From NCBI GenBank assembly GCA_008360955.1, contig LUCM01011148.1:53741-117740 (forward strand): a stretch of 64,000 nucleotides of DNA. The letters are read 5' to 3'. Of this stretch, positions 47,830-60,145 are shown piece after piece (position 1 is the stretch's first letter; each line of letters opens with the position of its first letter). Source of the stretch: Fasciolopsis buskii (lineage: Eukaryota > Platyhelminthes > Trematoda > Plagiorchiida > Fasciolidae). Both the position numbers and the translations under genes were made by a program. The notes under the pieces are model-generated. The model was not told the origin of the DNA. It did no database searches and saw only the letters and a program-made list of their open reading frames with translations.

Positions 47830-50630
47830 AGCCTAAATGCACTAAATAACCTACTGTCAAGCCTTATTTCAGTCTGTCAACCTTTAGGAGCAACGAGTTT
47901 GTTATTATTTGACTCCGCACTTTCATCTGTCATTCCCGCTTTGGGTACAGTAGGGTTTTCTTGGTTATTGATGTATGATTCGTTACGCGGATATGTATAT
48001 GAATGCTGCCGAAACTCATTGCAAAAGCGTCGTGTGAACCCTTTCCGCTTTAGCGGGCAACGGTGATCCTTTTCGGTAATACGTCGTAGGCTTTGATGTA
48101 ATCCAGCTGGAAAATCCGCTAGAAATGCAGTAGATATCCAGTTGTAACCAGTATATATGTATATATGTATATGTGTGTTTCAATCGTGACGTATCACGAG
48201 GTCGATAAGGAGAACAAGATGAATTTTAGTCACAACAGTTCCACGCACGAGTTGCTAAAATTTCAGCAATGACAATCGATGGGCCCACTATTCTTCAATT
48301 ATCCTACGATCACTGTGATGTGGTCACCAGGAAAAGTGTACATATCTCATAAACAAAAAGTTCAAATATTCATGGGCTCTAGTCGTTGAGCTTGGCGTTT
48401 GAGTCGTAAATGTTTCATCACCAGTCGAGGTGATATCGTCATACACTGAGAGATCAGCACCCCATGAAAACCTGAGCCACAACTGTTTCGTCTTCTCAGA
48501 CAGACTGGTCAATGCACAACGCTAAAGCAAAGGCCTCAACACTAAACTTCACACTATAGCACAATAACACAAACCCTATCGTCTAGCAGGGCATCGACAC
48601 AAACCAAGGCTGGAGACAAAACAGGCTTGAGCCTTCAATTGCCGTAGTTGCACAACGGAATGCAACAGACCAGATGCCCCGTTGAGTGAGCGGTCACACA
48701 GAAACGAAGCGCGGAATTCGAATGGCTAGCTCAACCCGATAACACAAAACAGCCGCGCGTTTAATGGTGACCCACCAATGCAAGTCAGAAATCAAGTGAG
48801 CTTTATTCATTTGCATAATTTTCTGTGGTGGCCCTGGCCGATAGGGGAAACAACCAATCACAGAGCGAGGTTTTGTGAATCTTTATGCGGCCACGTGGAA
48901 ATTTTCAATCGCGCAATATTTAAAATAACATCAATTCCAAAGTATCTCGAAAAACATGGGTTCTTGTTGAAAAGTAGATCGGAATTAAAATCTGCCGCAC
49001 CAAAAACGCTAGATTGGTCACCGCCTATAACAACGATCAACAAAATATTTCAAATCCTTTACAGTTTCCATTTTTCTGCATTATTATTAACTGATTTGGC
49101 AGATGGTTAAGTCACGGTGTCAGAACACAAAACATTTTGGATAAAATCAAAACTCAGGTGTTGTGATTTAATATGAAACAATTCCTGGATCCATTTATGT
49201 TTCTTTACGATTTACGTTAGTAAGCACAAATCGACATAGAGAAAAAGGGCAACGACAACCAAAGGGAAGAGAGGCTTATCGATACTTTCGTGTGGACTTG
49301 CTGCGCATGTCAGCTGTCTTTATGCAATCAAATTCGTGGATATTTTATTACCGGTTTTCCCCAACCCCCAGAGGAAGATCTTTTTGGACCTCCGAATCGG
49401 AGTCGGTGATCAAAAATCTGTTCTGCAAAGAGACCGACCCAAACAAGGTGTTTGCAAGTTGCTGAGTCGGACCGGCTGATACGTACTGCAATTGACGGTC
49501 TCCGGGTGTCCAGAAGAACCTATGACTGAAAATCGTGTTTATACACGTTTGCTGTTATACAAAGTCTCAGAGGCCCATAATTCACTACAATGTCCACGTT
49601 ACACGGTCGCCTACTAATTGCTGTATCATTTAATGAAAGGAACATCTGCTAGATGAAGACCTTTCGAGTCCTGGGTACGGTGACTGCCTGCCTGTAGCCC
49701 CTTATTTGGTGAGCATGAGTCAATGGTACTCGTGATTAATCGTCAGTATAGTGATCATCCTGTCAGAATTGCGAGGTCTTACAAGTGCCTTTCGGCATTT
49801 CGGTGAATATAATGACAATTGTGTTTCAGAGAAAAGAACAAGAAATCAATTTCAAATCAAACGCTATTTCCCAAACCACTTTTTTGATTAACTTTCGGGA
49901 AACTCCCACTAGTTCGTTAAACTGTTAGGTTGACTCACCGAATGCAGTTTGTGGTGCACAATGCCAGGTTACGTTCCCTTACAAAGGCAGTGGTTAGCGC
50001 GCAACTTAGACGGCACAGCTCCTATAGTCAGCTTCCATGTTTCATTCCATACTGTAAGAATAACAGCCTTAGGCAGTAAAGCACCCGGTTCGGAGCACTT
50101 GTACACTAATAATGAATGGACGTGAAATTCTGAGTACACGAAATCAAACTGGACAAAATAAGTAAGATCACAAGAAAATTAAACCAAAATACGAGAGGAC
50201 AACTATGATCACGTGAACTATTCGAGGTTTAGGAAAGACGGTGGAGCTAAGAAAGTACGTCCGAAAGAAGAACCCAACGCACAGTAAAATTTCACTCCTA
50301 AAAACAATGAATTCGAATAGATTACGGACGAATGTTTCCACCTATCTCTTTATTAGTCCAGGAAGTATAAAACAAACGAACGCATTTCCGTTCATTTATG
50401 TCAAAATGTAGATGGAAGACGAAAAACGTCCTCAGCATTTACCATTGCCGTTTTGTTATTTGCATTCGAAGTAACTCACAAAATAATCTTTTATTGCCAG
50501 ATGAAAAGCAGACATCTGTCTTAGAATGAAACCAACTTCTTTCCAGTCATTTCTATTTTGCCGTGAATTCCAATCACATATGAAACTTGATCTTGAAGCT
50601 CCATGCCCCAGTGCGTCTATTGTAGATAGT
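47830..50630. other. No gene recognised; AT-rich microsatellite at 48,152-48,179
   Basis: The simple repeat is TATATATG/TATG-type, ending in GTGTGT. A frame pair at 48,778-49,110 overlaps on both strands and is not recognised. A tRNA-like A box (GTGGTTAGCGCGCAACTTAG, about 49,991) lacks a clear B box. Confidence 0.4.
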
Positions 50631-50672
50631 CATATACATATATATATTTATATATATATATATATATATATA
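50631..50672. repeat. (TA)n microsatellite
   Basis: TA-rich run of about 40 bases with a few interruptions, immediately left of the hammerhead-like motif. Confidence 0.95.
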
Positions 50673-50689
50673 TTAGAGGTGAGAAGGCG

Positions 50690-50760
50690 TACGCTGAGTT
50701 ATAACGTTTACTGTGACGTTTCGACCCAAATTAGGACTAGTTGTCAAACGAGTCAAAACA
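50690..50760 (-). ncRNA. Hammerhead-ribozyme-like motif, degenerate
   Basis: Read on minus, TTTGACAACTAGTCCTAATT then TGGGTCGAAACGTCACAG and TAAACGTTATAAC. The order fits a hammerhead: a CUGANGA-like box (here TTGACAA, one CpG-type change at each end), a stem-II region, the invariant GAAA, and a stem-III hairpin AACGT/ACGTT followed by an A. Stem II pairs poorly and the first box is mutated, so self-cleavage is unlikely. Hammerheads are known in Penelope-like elements and in schistosome satellite repeats. Confidence 0.35.
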
Positions 50761-51277
50761 GAATCACGTTTGTATGATACGAATGTAAATGAATTATGAG
50801 TGTACTTTTGGGATCAAAACTGTGATCGCTGGTTGTTCTAGGGAGTTAGTCACCACCAGTCCTTAAAACGACGACGCTCGAGGCGCAAGATGGTTTATTT
50901 TCAGTCAATATTATATGCATCCCGCAGTAGATTTCTAGCCCATTCATACACTTGTCTCAGAAACCCGTATTCGAATTTGTCAAGTGGCTGTGGAGAATCC
51001 GGTACACATAACAGATGAATGGCAATAACCTCGAAACCGGCAGCATGCTTCCGGGAATCTTTGTCTATTCACGCACATTTCTCTCTATACTAAGGTTTGT
51101 GAATGAAGCGGTCACCAAGTCACATTTCGCATAGATTCTCTAATATGGATAACTTTCTGATTTGTGTCATTCAGAAAGCTTAAACCTTCGAGCAGTCACC
51201 GACCAGGAGTTTCCCCGTCCACGTGCGGTGGGATTGCAACATAGATGATGATCATAGAGGATGATCATGATCAACAT
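50761..51277. other. No gene recognised
   Basis: Nothing identified. A cluster of overlapping TGATCA/GATGATCAT strings lies near 51,245-51,275. Confidence 0.5.
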
Positions 51278-51960
51278 GTCACGGGCAAACCGATGTCACT
51301 CAAAAGCAGTTACTTCCTGCTTTCTGGCCAAAACTGCAGATTTTGAATGATATGCTACTGCAGGAGAAAGCAAATCCTGAGACCGAATTTGGATTGCTGA
51401 AGGCTGTCATAAACAGATCCCCAACTGACACAGCTTATCTTAAAGCTAGCGTTTCAAATGCAAAGTGATATGGGATGAGAAAATGTGCATGATCTAAGGA
51501 AAAATATCCCGAAATGACCATCTGAAACCAGGAAATGCCGGAACATTCGACAAGGAGCACTAATCTATGCTAGATGAATGTATTGGAAAATCAAAAACGA
51601 AACCAATCATCTGTCGATCTCCAAATCAATCAGGCCTGAAAAGAGGGATGCAGAAAATTACGAGACCTATTAAAAAACTGGAGCGACCGGCGGAGATAAG
51701 TATTTGGAATCACTCACCGTAGTTTACACTCGAAAGGCAGAGGGATCTTTCGAGCACGCATAATTTAACCTCAAAGAAATCTGAATAAGGCTCAATGAAG
51801 TAGCTCAAGTGAAAACCTAAGACTCGGACATCACATGATTATCACACCGACCCCGCAGAATATCGAGAATAAATTTGGTATAGTTCGTGCACCTCGAAAG
51901 AATAAAAATGGAAGTGCTGCAAGAGTCCATCGTCACTTGATTCTTTCAAATACTAAAATT
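51278..51960 (+). pseudogene. Unidentified, decayed protein-like stretch
   Basis: The first part (to about 51,471) is open for some 60 codons without an ATG start: QKQLLPAFWPKLQILNDMLL then NPETEFGLLKAVINRS and TAYLKASVSNAK. It is helical, leucine-rich and acidic/basic balanced as real protein. Beyond the TGA further pieces in other frames look protein-like (for example IENKFGIVRAPRKNKNGSAA near 51,860). I cannot assign a family; a retroelement ORF1 or gag is one possibility, a host pseudogene another. Confidence 0.25.
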
Positions 51961-54385
51961 TGAGCGCATGTTCCTAAGTATGACTAGTGTTTTATTGAAA
52001 ATCACGAAAAATTAGTACATCTTTTAGCACGTAAACTGGCATTAGACTACCCCATGGATTGATAGGTTTCGATCAACCAAAACCTTCTCCGGCTGCTGAA
52101 GACAGAAACCACGTATTCAAATGATTCTGTGACATTTCCTGGCTCATGATTATATTCGTTTCAGGAGAATACAAAATTCCAAGAAAATCAAATACCCAGG
52201 GTCTTGCATTTTTAAAAAGGAAATGAGCATTCCAGAGTTATCATCTTTTCCCATTTATTGATTTTAAGTACTCTTTTGGGTGGATCGCTATGTCTAACTA
52301 CTCGAAGCTTATTTTGATTAAAATTACGGTGCTGAATTATCGGAAATTTAATCAATGAATTTTGCATCTTCAGTTCATCAGTTTCTTACCCTTTTGAATA
52401 TCATTTTCATTATTATCTCGGTGCTAGTGATAGTTGGGCTTTTATACATTGATAAATGTTGAATCCTTGATAGGATTTTCGCATGTGAGTTTACAGAGTA
52501 CTAAGTGCATGTATACAGCACAAGCTGTTCAGATGGTTCATGGTACCGTTTCGTTGAATTTACTTGCAAGTCACGTGTTTCAGTGTGACATCTCGTGGCT
52601 ACCGACGGTCAAAGAAAATGCCAGTTAAAATCGACCTGGCAAAGAGGTAGTATCAACCATTGTGAGATCAGTCAGTCGCGGTCACCCAATAGGTTTTAAC
52701 GTACCAGCCCGGACCATGAGTCCTCTCGCCAAATGCGAATGGGTATGGGCTTGTTATTGCTTCATGTCCATTAAACAACTACAAACACGCACTGTAGGAC
52801 TCCAGCTTGTTTCGATTTATCCTTTGACTTCCGGGGAACTCACGTTTACAATGTCGATAAGAATCTAAATGGTCTTGACGTTTTTAACACTAGTTGTTTG
52901 CTATTCCCGGAAGATATATTCAGTGTACGCAATTGGATTATGCTAAACAATCAACTAAATTTGGTTTAGTTAGTCAGTTATGAATTGTTAGATGATTGAT
53001 AATTATTATGTAATTCAAGTGATTTTGGAGCTAATAAATCTCAGTATGCGTAAATCTGCAAAGAAACTGATTCGCTTCACGTATTTGGTAGAACAAGCTG
53101 CTATCACTAGCAAACGTTTTTCTCCAACAGAGATAAAACAGTTTATTTATTTGAAGATTATGAGTTGAACAGACTAAGTTTATTATCTCTACTACTCATA
53201 ACAAAACCAATCAGATTTGCCCAATTCCTACTTTTTTTTCATGAAACCAGGTTCATTCGTGCCGAAACAAATCGACGCTGGTAGCAAAAAACTATAAACA
53301 AAAAATATTTCATCTTCGAAAAAATTCCATCAAGTGCCAACGGAAGCAAAATGCCAGAATATTCGGTGTAGAAATTCAAGTGATTTCTCCTTTTTTGACA
53401 TGCATTTTTGTGTCCATTAGTCACAGACATTTTGTTGGCGCCCCATCTACCCCAATGAGATCGGAAAAAAGAAATGCATGACAGGTTCCCTTAAGTGTCA
53501 ATGCCAGAAGGAACGAAACAAACTGCGAATCAACGTGATAGCCTCACAACAAACGAACTCTATGTTAGGCTTGCTTGCAATCTGCCCCGTTGTCTTGATC
53601 CTATTCTCTTTCTTTGCTTCTGGTCACTGTATTTATGGGTTGATTATGGACTCTCATTTGGCACAATGCAAAAACATTCTGTTTTTCACTGACGGCGAAT
53701 TCGTTGTGGAACTCAACGTTCGGCTGGTTATCTAACATTGTCCCTATATATATGAATTTTTCATGAAATTACTAGCATACGTTTGCCCGCGGTTCCAAAA
53801 AAATAATAAACTTGCGGGAATACTGTCTCTAGCATGCGAAAAAATATTGACATTACGGTTCAAACAAACTTTATTTGATTCCGAGCAATTCTGACAAGAA
53901 ACAACGGACAAGAGTTCCTCTTCATTCAAAATGGAAGAAGCCTATCATCCAAGAGTTGTTGCAACCTGGTAGTCGAAGGACGACTCAGCGTACTGCAAAA
54001 TCTTCACGTTCGATAGCTAACTCGCTGCTCTGCTTCATGCTCTTATCTCTTTCAATGCGTTTGTTTTCGTCATCATATACTGAGGCAGAATAGCCTAACT
54101 TTTTCACACTGAAGATAGTTCACAGTAAAAATGAGTCAAAATACGAGTTTGTTCACGGTAAAATGCTGATCAATCCAATTTGTCCCATCTTTTTTATCAT
54201 GAGAAGATCAAAGTAAACACGGACAGCATGCATCGTAAAATGTGGATTATTTTGTATACTCATTTAAAATAGCTAGCCTAAAACGAACCCATATTTATGT
54301 AATATAATGTGAACAGCTATACGGTACAGGCGCCAAACAAATAGAGGAGTAACTAAATTGTGGAATTGATCTTATAGTGAAATAT
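51961..54385. other. No gene recognised
   Basis: Open frames at 53,239-53,735 on both strands are not recognised. No repeats identified. Confidence 0.45.
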
Positions 54386-54390
54386 CTCTG

Positions 54391-54470
54391 AGGTCGGTGG
54401 GATCCGAACGCTCCCAAAGACGTAAGCCACTCACTTGATTAGCGCATGCTCTAGCAGCTGATCTTCGAAG
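54391..54470 (-). mobile_element. tRNA-derived SINE head
   Basis: On minus, A box ATCAGCTGCTAGAGCATGCG and B box GAGCGTTCGGATCCCACC are spaced as in a tRNA. The acceptor stem does not pair, so this is a SINE promoter region. The body to the left is undefined (TCAGAGATATTTCACTATAA). Confidence 0.6.
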
Positions 54471-54644
54471 TCAGGCTGAACAGTGTTCGGACATTTCACT
54501 TAAAAATCAATTGTTATCCTCCCACGATGTGTAAGTACATGACAACCACGACAATAATTGTTTTGTAATTTGAATGCCAACGCAAGACTTTCCTATGAAT
54601 CTAGCGGTTGGTAACTGTTGAAGTGCCGGGAAACCACTCTGCCT

Positions 54645-54760
54645 GGCCTCGTAGCTGATAGAGCAAGAGGTAGAAATGTGTGGATTGTGTCCACGCTTGG
54701 GTTCGAATCCCGTTGTTTTCAAGGGCTTGCACAGATGGATATATTGTGTATTTGTCAAAT
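54645..54760 (+). mobile_element. tRNA-derived SINE head
   Basis: A box TCGTAGCTGATAGAGCAAGA and perfect B box GGTTCGAATCC (54,700-54,710), about 50 bases apart as in a tRNA. It points away from the head at 54,391-54,470 and differs from families A and B. No tRNA acceptor stem is formed. Confidence 0.6.
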
Positions 54761-56589
54761 GTGTCAAACCAACCTTCGGTCAGCTAAAAATCATAAATTC
54801 CTCCATGACAGCTGGACTGCTTGCTCCAGCAACCAGCACGGACGCGAAAAAAGCACTCCGAATTCTCAAAAATTTGATCTGTTGGAATAGGGAAAAAGTG
54901 CCACTTTCGAAAAAAAGAACGACCGTCTAAAGGTTCGAAATTATCCTATTACCGTGATCATATAGATACTAAACCTCAAAGGAGACATTAAAATTCACGT
55001 CTAAAGTTGTACACTAGCTACTGCTGCCTTGTCTGCCTATTATTTTGCCGGGAACATTCGTGTTTTGTCGTTCTACTTACAAAAAATGATGGATAAAATC
55101 TACCAGCAATTAGCTTGCCTTTAGCCAGCATCGTTGGGAGTCTGATGAGAAAATCGCTGGTAAAGTGTACAAAACGAACAATGTTTTCTCGTCAAACATA
55201 TGGAAGATGTCATGAACACCGCAAGATATGGTTGTATTTCTTAGTTCTTCTTTTTCTGTTGATGCTTGTGTCCGGGTTCCAATAATCGGTCTCATCAAAC
55301 ATTCTGTTTTGAGGTCGCAAGTGATTAATCACCGAATGCATTTGGCCCAGGGAGACAATTGGCTATCTTTAATAAGGGAAGTTTCGTACAAAAACATCGA
55401 TTATTGTTTGGTGTGTTATTTACTTTTTTACGACTATCATGGAACGAAAATAATGAAAGAGGTTGACAACGTCTCCAACGCGTGCTCATTGGATCAAATC
55501 AGGTGATCTGTAGCATCTGTCTCTAAGATAACTGATAACACATCTGCAGTCGACATCGTGAACCATGCATGCGAATTGGAACATAGTTTGTGAATGAAGA
55601 GCCCAAATAATCGAACCATCTGCTCCATCTTATCTTCTCATCCATAACGTTTGCATATCTCCATGTGTCAGATAACTTCCTATAACCCCTCTGGCATAAA
55701 GATCAGATGATTCAAGTCTTTTACTAAATCCTGTCAAGCATTTCACTTCTCCATGCCGACGAGTGTCATGCATCCAAATATTTGTTTTCGTCCGCCCCTG
55801 CCAGCAACAATAACGACTAATTGTTTGCATTTTCACATCATCCGAATCCGAAGTAACGAGAATAAATTTTGTAGCATTTCCGTTCCGAAAACCGATTTGG
55901 CTGACTAATGTACTTTGTTACTGCTTCCATCATTGCTTTTGTTATTGGTAGTCATGCTTGACAGTTCCCCTTCCAGTCTTTGATTGACTCGATGTTTTTT
56001 CTTGTGTGGCATAGCGACAGTTGGAAGTACCTGCTAGCTTTCTCTTTAATGGCGGTAGCCTAGGTGATAACGGTTGAAATTCGTCCTCCTTTATGCGTAA
56101 ACAAACGCTTTCGATGCTTTTCTTGTCTACACTTTTGAAACATTTGTTGATTTTTGGTCGATAAACATCGGCATTGAACCACCGTTCCTATGCAACCATT
56201 CGATCATTGCTTTCACGTAGTACGTCACTTAACGATCCGCATTTCTTATCGTTTTGTTTTTAGGAATGCGCTTGCAGCACAAAATGGTCAAAGTCTACAA
56301 TGCTCGATTTGGTGCTTTTCCCCTTCATGCGACTGCTAAATACAACACCCAACTGAATCATCTTGCGTCCAAAATTCATTTTGTCCACTGTGAAATGAAG
56401 GAAATAGCAGTGACAAATGCTGGAAGCATATTGATTTAGAATTTACTTGTGGCGCTCAAATTGACTTCCACTTACCTGTTTGCTTAGTGGATTACTTTCC
56501 AGGCAATTTGCTTAAACTCTTATTACTGTTGCCTCCGATACAGTTTGTTTTTCCCGCGTAATAAACATTCTTAATTGATTAATCTGTTT
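54761..56589. other. No gene established
   Basis: A minus-strand segment near 55,640-55,810 has a good acceptor-like TCGTTATTGTTGCTGGCAG and a protein-like reading (KTNIWMHDTRRHGEVKCL) but no convincing donor. Nothing else identified. Confidence 0.35.
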
Positions 56590-57030
56590 TGGCCTGTGCG
56601 AATAAGTTTTCATCTTGAAATGCTCATAAAAAATAAATCTGTCGGCGACAACTGAGGAGACTGGGGAGGTGGGGATTTTTGATATCATTTTTGTCCATCC
56701 GGTCGTCGGTAAAACCCCATCGAGATATTCACAGACCCGTTTGGTTTAGAGTGAGATGCGCCGCTATGATGACACTAAGCACCGCTTCTGTCACTGTTGG
56801 TAATTACGTTCAACTTGGGAGTTACATATTCTCGTTTCGTTGATACAAAACATTGCTTCCTGACCAAATATTGATGCATTCCGAAACTCGTTTTGATCCC
56901 ATTGGTCAGATCGCCGTTGCTCGTCTTTGGTAGGATAGTTTCTTTTTAACAATGGGACTCTCCAGCCACTAAACTTTTCAACCACTCCTCGACATGTTAA
57001 AATCACAAGCCGGTCTTCCTATACTTTCTT
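56590..57030 (-). mobile_element. Mariner-type transposase remnant
   Basis: Minus-strand frames recover the mariner order. First a helix-turn-helix end (NMSRSG), then GWRVPLLKRNYPTKDEQRRS, corresponding to the conserved WVPxxL(T)xxQKxxR linker. Next come INETRI (catalytic DETW with D changed to N), HHSGASH (HDNAxxH with D changed to H), VCEYLDG, and SPQLSPTDLFF for (Y)SPDLxPxD, where the last aspartate survives. About 20 residues between the first and second catalytic motifs are missing. No terminal inverted repeats were found. The match depends on several frames, but motif order and spacing are hard to explain otherwise. Confidence 0.65.
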
Positions 57031-58019
57031 TCTTACCATCTGGCACTAAACAAAGCATGCCGTCTGAGACAAGACTGTTCAACACCAATCGCTTCTTTGT
57101 GGTTCTTATTAGTTTGTTTTCAATTTTATTCCACAACTGTAAACGGATTAAATTTAACGAAGCTCGAGAATCAGCCAAGTTGAGGATTACCACTTGCGTG
57201 TGTTTGTTGAGGAAAAAGAGGACGACAAAATGAAAGGAGTTATTTGCAGCGTTAGATTTGCTTTCACAAGCTGCGACACGCCGTATAGCCAAACTAATTG
57301 AAGGCCGGTGCTCCCTCATCCAAGGGGACTAATCAGCCTGAGCGAAAATCTCGATAAAGTAGCTAGATTATCTGTAAGACTTCCAAAAAGTAGTGTTCTG
57401 CGTATGTACGTGTGTGTGTTCGGTCATACGTGTCTGTGTGTGCATGTGTGTAGGAAAGAGGTTTCTGTCTGGCCAGCACATCAGTTTGTGAGTAGAACAG
57501 GAGAGCTAGTACACGGTTGCATCACCTGTATATTCACGAAGTTAAATAAATAGCGCACGAGGAAAGTGGGATATCCCTAAGCTGCCATTCTCAACATAAA
57601 TAGTCAAATATATTGACTTTGGGTGCCGGTCACACATACGAACCCGGCCCCGAAATGCATTTTGGTCGCGGTGGCCTCATCATGCGAGCAAACGAGGGCC
57701 AAGTTAACTCAGGGTCTCACCTAACAACTTCAGTTTTCCCGAATGATTCATCATGCGATGCTAAAATCCTGGTAAGGAAGTCTGAGTCATGCATATTACT
57801 CACTTCGGAACTGGAACACACTCGAGACGAACGGTCGCGAATGAAACACCTTAGTCACTATGCGAGTAGTAAAGCTCTGAAACATTGATTATAATGTCTT
57901 CGCCTCTTACAGAAAAGTTCGGTTTCACTGCTGCGCAATGGTCTCTATCTCATGAAATCCAGTCATAGAAATGGGCCCCATATCATGCTGGAGTTCGATG
58001 AGCCGTTGAGAATTAATCC
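57031..58019. other. No gene recognised
   Basis: 57,031-57,319 (minus) may include the N-terminal part of the mariner but no motif is legible. A 91-codon plus frame at 57,613-57,888 is not recognised. Short TG-rich patch near 57,408-57,450. Confidence 0.4.
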
Positions 58020-58200
58020 GTCTAGCCTAATGACTATAACTTTCGATTCATAGTCATTCTTCCCGGGTTCACGTCCTGGTTCCCACGCGATGAGTAAGCA
58101 CCTTCGATGATTTCTAACAGGGATGAAACAAACCTACTTTGCTTTTATGACTTTCAACCGTATGGTGGGCATCGACACTACAATGATAAATTAATTATTG
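58020..58200 (+). mobile_element. tRNA-headed SINE, family A (single arm)
   Basis: The head contains a small perfect hairpin (AATGACTAT/ATAGTCATT) and a B-box-like CGGGTTCACGTCC. The body GATGATTTCTAACAGGGATG, then TATGGTGGGCATCGACACTA and GATAAATTAATT, aligns with the right arm of the fold-back at 24,620-24,724. It shows that the arms of the fold-back are SINE bodies, present here without inversion. Confidence 0.65.
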
Positions 58201-59086
58201 GGATGATCGCATCAAATCTCCTGCAACGGATCTCACTTTTTACGTGACCGGCTAAATGATTTGGGTCGTACTCAGCTTATCTGCAACAAAGATCAGATCA
58301 TGCACTTAACACAAACGGGGTACTCTATGCTGGCTAACGGGACATTCGCCATGTTTCTGTTCGAGGCCGTCGGGAACTGCTGGCTTTTAGTGAGCACAGC
58401 ATTTAAGCATCATTACTCTTTACTTTCTGTTCATTAGTGATCAAACTCTAGGATAGTCATCATGCATTTCCATCGCCAAGAAAGCGTCGGTCCTTCAAGA
58501 CAAAGTAGACCACTGTTTTGCGCTTAGTTTAACAATATTTTCGTGCCCTTATTTGTCCTTACAATATTTTCCGGTCTACAAAAGCAAGGTCTTAAAATCG
58601 TCCGATCGAGTCTCGCAACTTTCGCGTGACGGAATGATTTACCCACAAAATTCTGTGCTCCAAGTTTGCCTGCGTGCAGCTGATTAGCGCGCAATGTAAA
58701 TTCAGATCACGCTAAGGCTCTTCGTCGTTATTCATCAAAGGGGAGCATTTATGTTTTCGCAAAATTAAACTTTCAGTTCTATATATTCCGGAATCAACGG
58801 CTATGAAAATTTCACTGCCCATCATTTAACATGTTGGGAAAGCGAGACCGTGCCTTAGCAATCCACTAAGACTAATCAAGTCGTTCATATAACGAGTTTT
58901 GCTTCGCATTTTAGACAACGTAATGAATATGACTTTGATTTTTGAAGACCAATGCGGAAATTAGTGTAGGCGAAATTCTATGTAAACAACACGATACATA
59001 TAAAATAACAGTACATTTTGAGCTTTGCTCATTCCCTTCACCCCGGTGAGGAGTGACCATGTCAGATTTGCTGCTACTGAATAGAA
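58201..59086. other. No gene or repeat recognised
   Basis: Nothing identified. Confidence 0.5.
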
Positions 59087-59368
59087 TTAAAAGAACAAAA
59101 GTTGTGTATTCACTGTTGTTCCTTCGATTTTCTTGTGAGGGAATGGAATTTCCTGTTCTTGAAGAAAACCATCGATTGCTACATTTTTCTTGTCGTACTG
59201 AAGAAAGTAAGACAACATTTCAAAATATTTTTGATGTACACCTCCTTGATTCGTCACCGAGTCGGGATGTAGATTTGCCGAAAAACAGTTGATAAAGTGT
59301 ACAACTTTCAAGTTATCAGCTCCCTCGATTAGCTCTTCCTGGGTTTGCTTTACGAGACCATGCACCCT
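59087..59368 (-). CDS. Candidate exon, unidentified protein
   Basis: On minus, the acceptor TGTCTTTCTCCTAGTCGCAG is strong and the following frame stays open for 93 codons to a stop: TQEELIEGADNLKVVHFINC, then VHQKYFEMLSYFLQYDKK and a C-terminal KKIEGTTVNTQLLFF. The composition is protein-like. If real it could be a last exon. The plus strand is also open here (59,053-59,292), which weakens the case. No family recognised. Confidence 0.3.
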   Translation of the reverse strand, partial: RVHGLVKQTQEELIEGADNLKVVHFINCFSANLHPDSVTNQGGVHQKYFEMLSYFLQYDKKNVAIDGFLQEQEIPFPHKKIEGTTVNTQLLFF

Positions 59369-60145
59369 GCGACTAGGAGAAAGACAGTCAAATGACTATG
59401 CTATATTTTGGCACAAAGATTGGATGAGTGGAGTGCAAATAAGAAGAAAAATATCAATTGTACCGCAGGTGAAGAATCAGAAACCCGAGGAGCACGAGCG
59501 TTATTCATAATGGGGCAATTTTCTGGCCCCCTACTTCATCAGATAGGTTAATTTTCTCAGCCGATTGCACTACTATGAGTAATTTATTCGAGCATTCACA
59601 AAACTAAATAATTTGCGAATTTATTTTGTCAGGCGAAAAGGCTTGAGTCACGCGCCACAAAGACTTTCGGAATCAAACTTGCTAAATGGAGATCAGAAGT
59701 GCAAAAGAAGTTAGGAACGATACACATGGAGTTGTAACAGGCTGGCGGTTCAAAGAGGAATGATTGCAGCGAGATCAAAGAATTGGGTAGCACACCTGGC
59801 AGCCGTGAGAACTGTGATTTTCTGTTCACCGTCTAGAAATCGAAATATGTACAAACTTTTATGTGTGGGACTGTTATCCCTTTACGGAAAGCGAATGGCG
59901 TCATCATCATCGTCATCTCCGTCGGTGTCGTGCTGCGTTAAATAACAAAGCAAATCACACGGACTGCTGTTTCTGTAACCATGCTAAAAGTTGCTAATTG
60001 AAAGAATGAACAAGCAAGATCGACAGGGAATGAAGCTACAGAGGTGGGAAAAAGAAGGAACATTGTAGTAGCCAACACAAAGAACACACATTTCAGGGGT
60101 ACATATGCCTATTTTTCAGTCATTCTGATTAGGTAGAAAGTGGCA

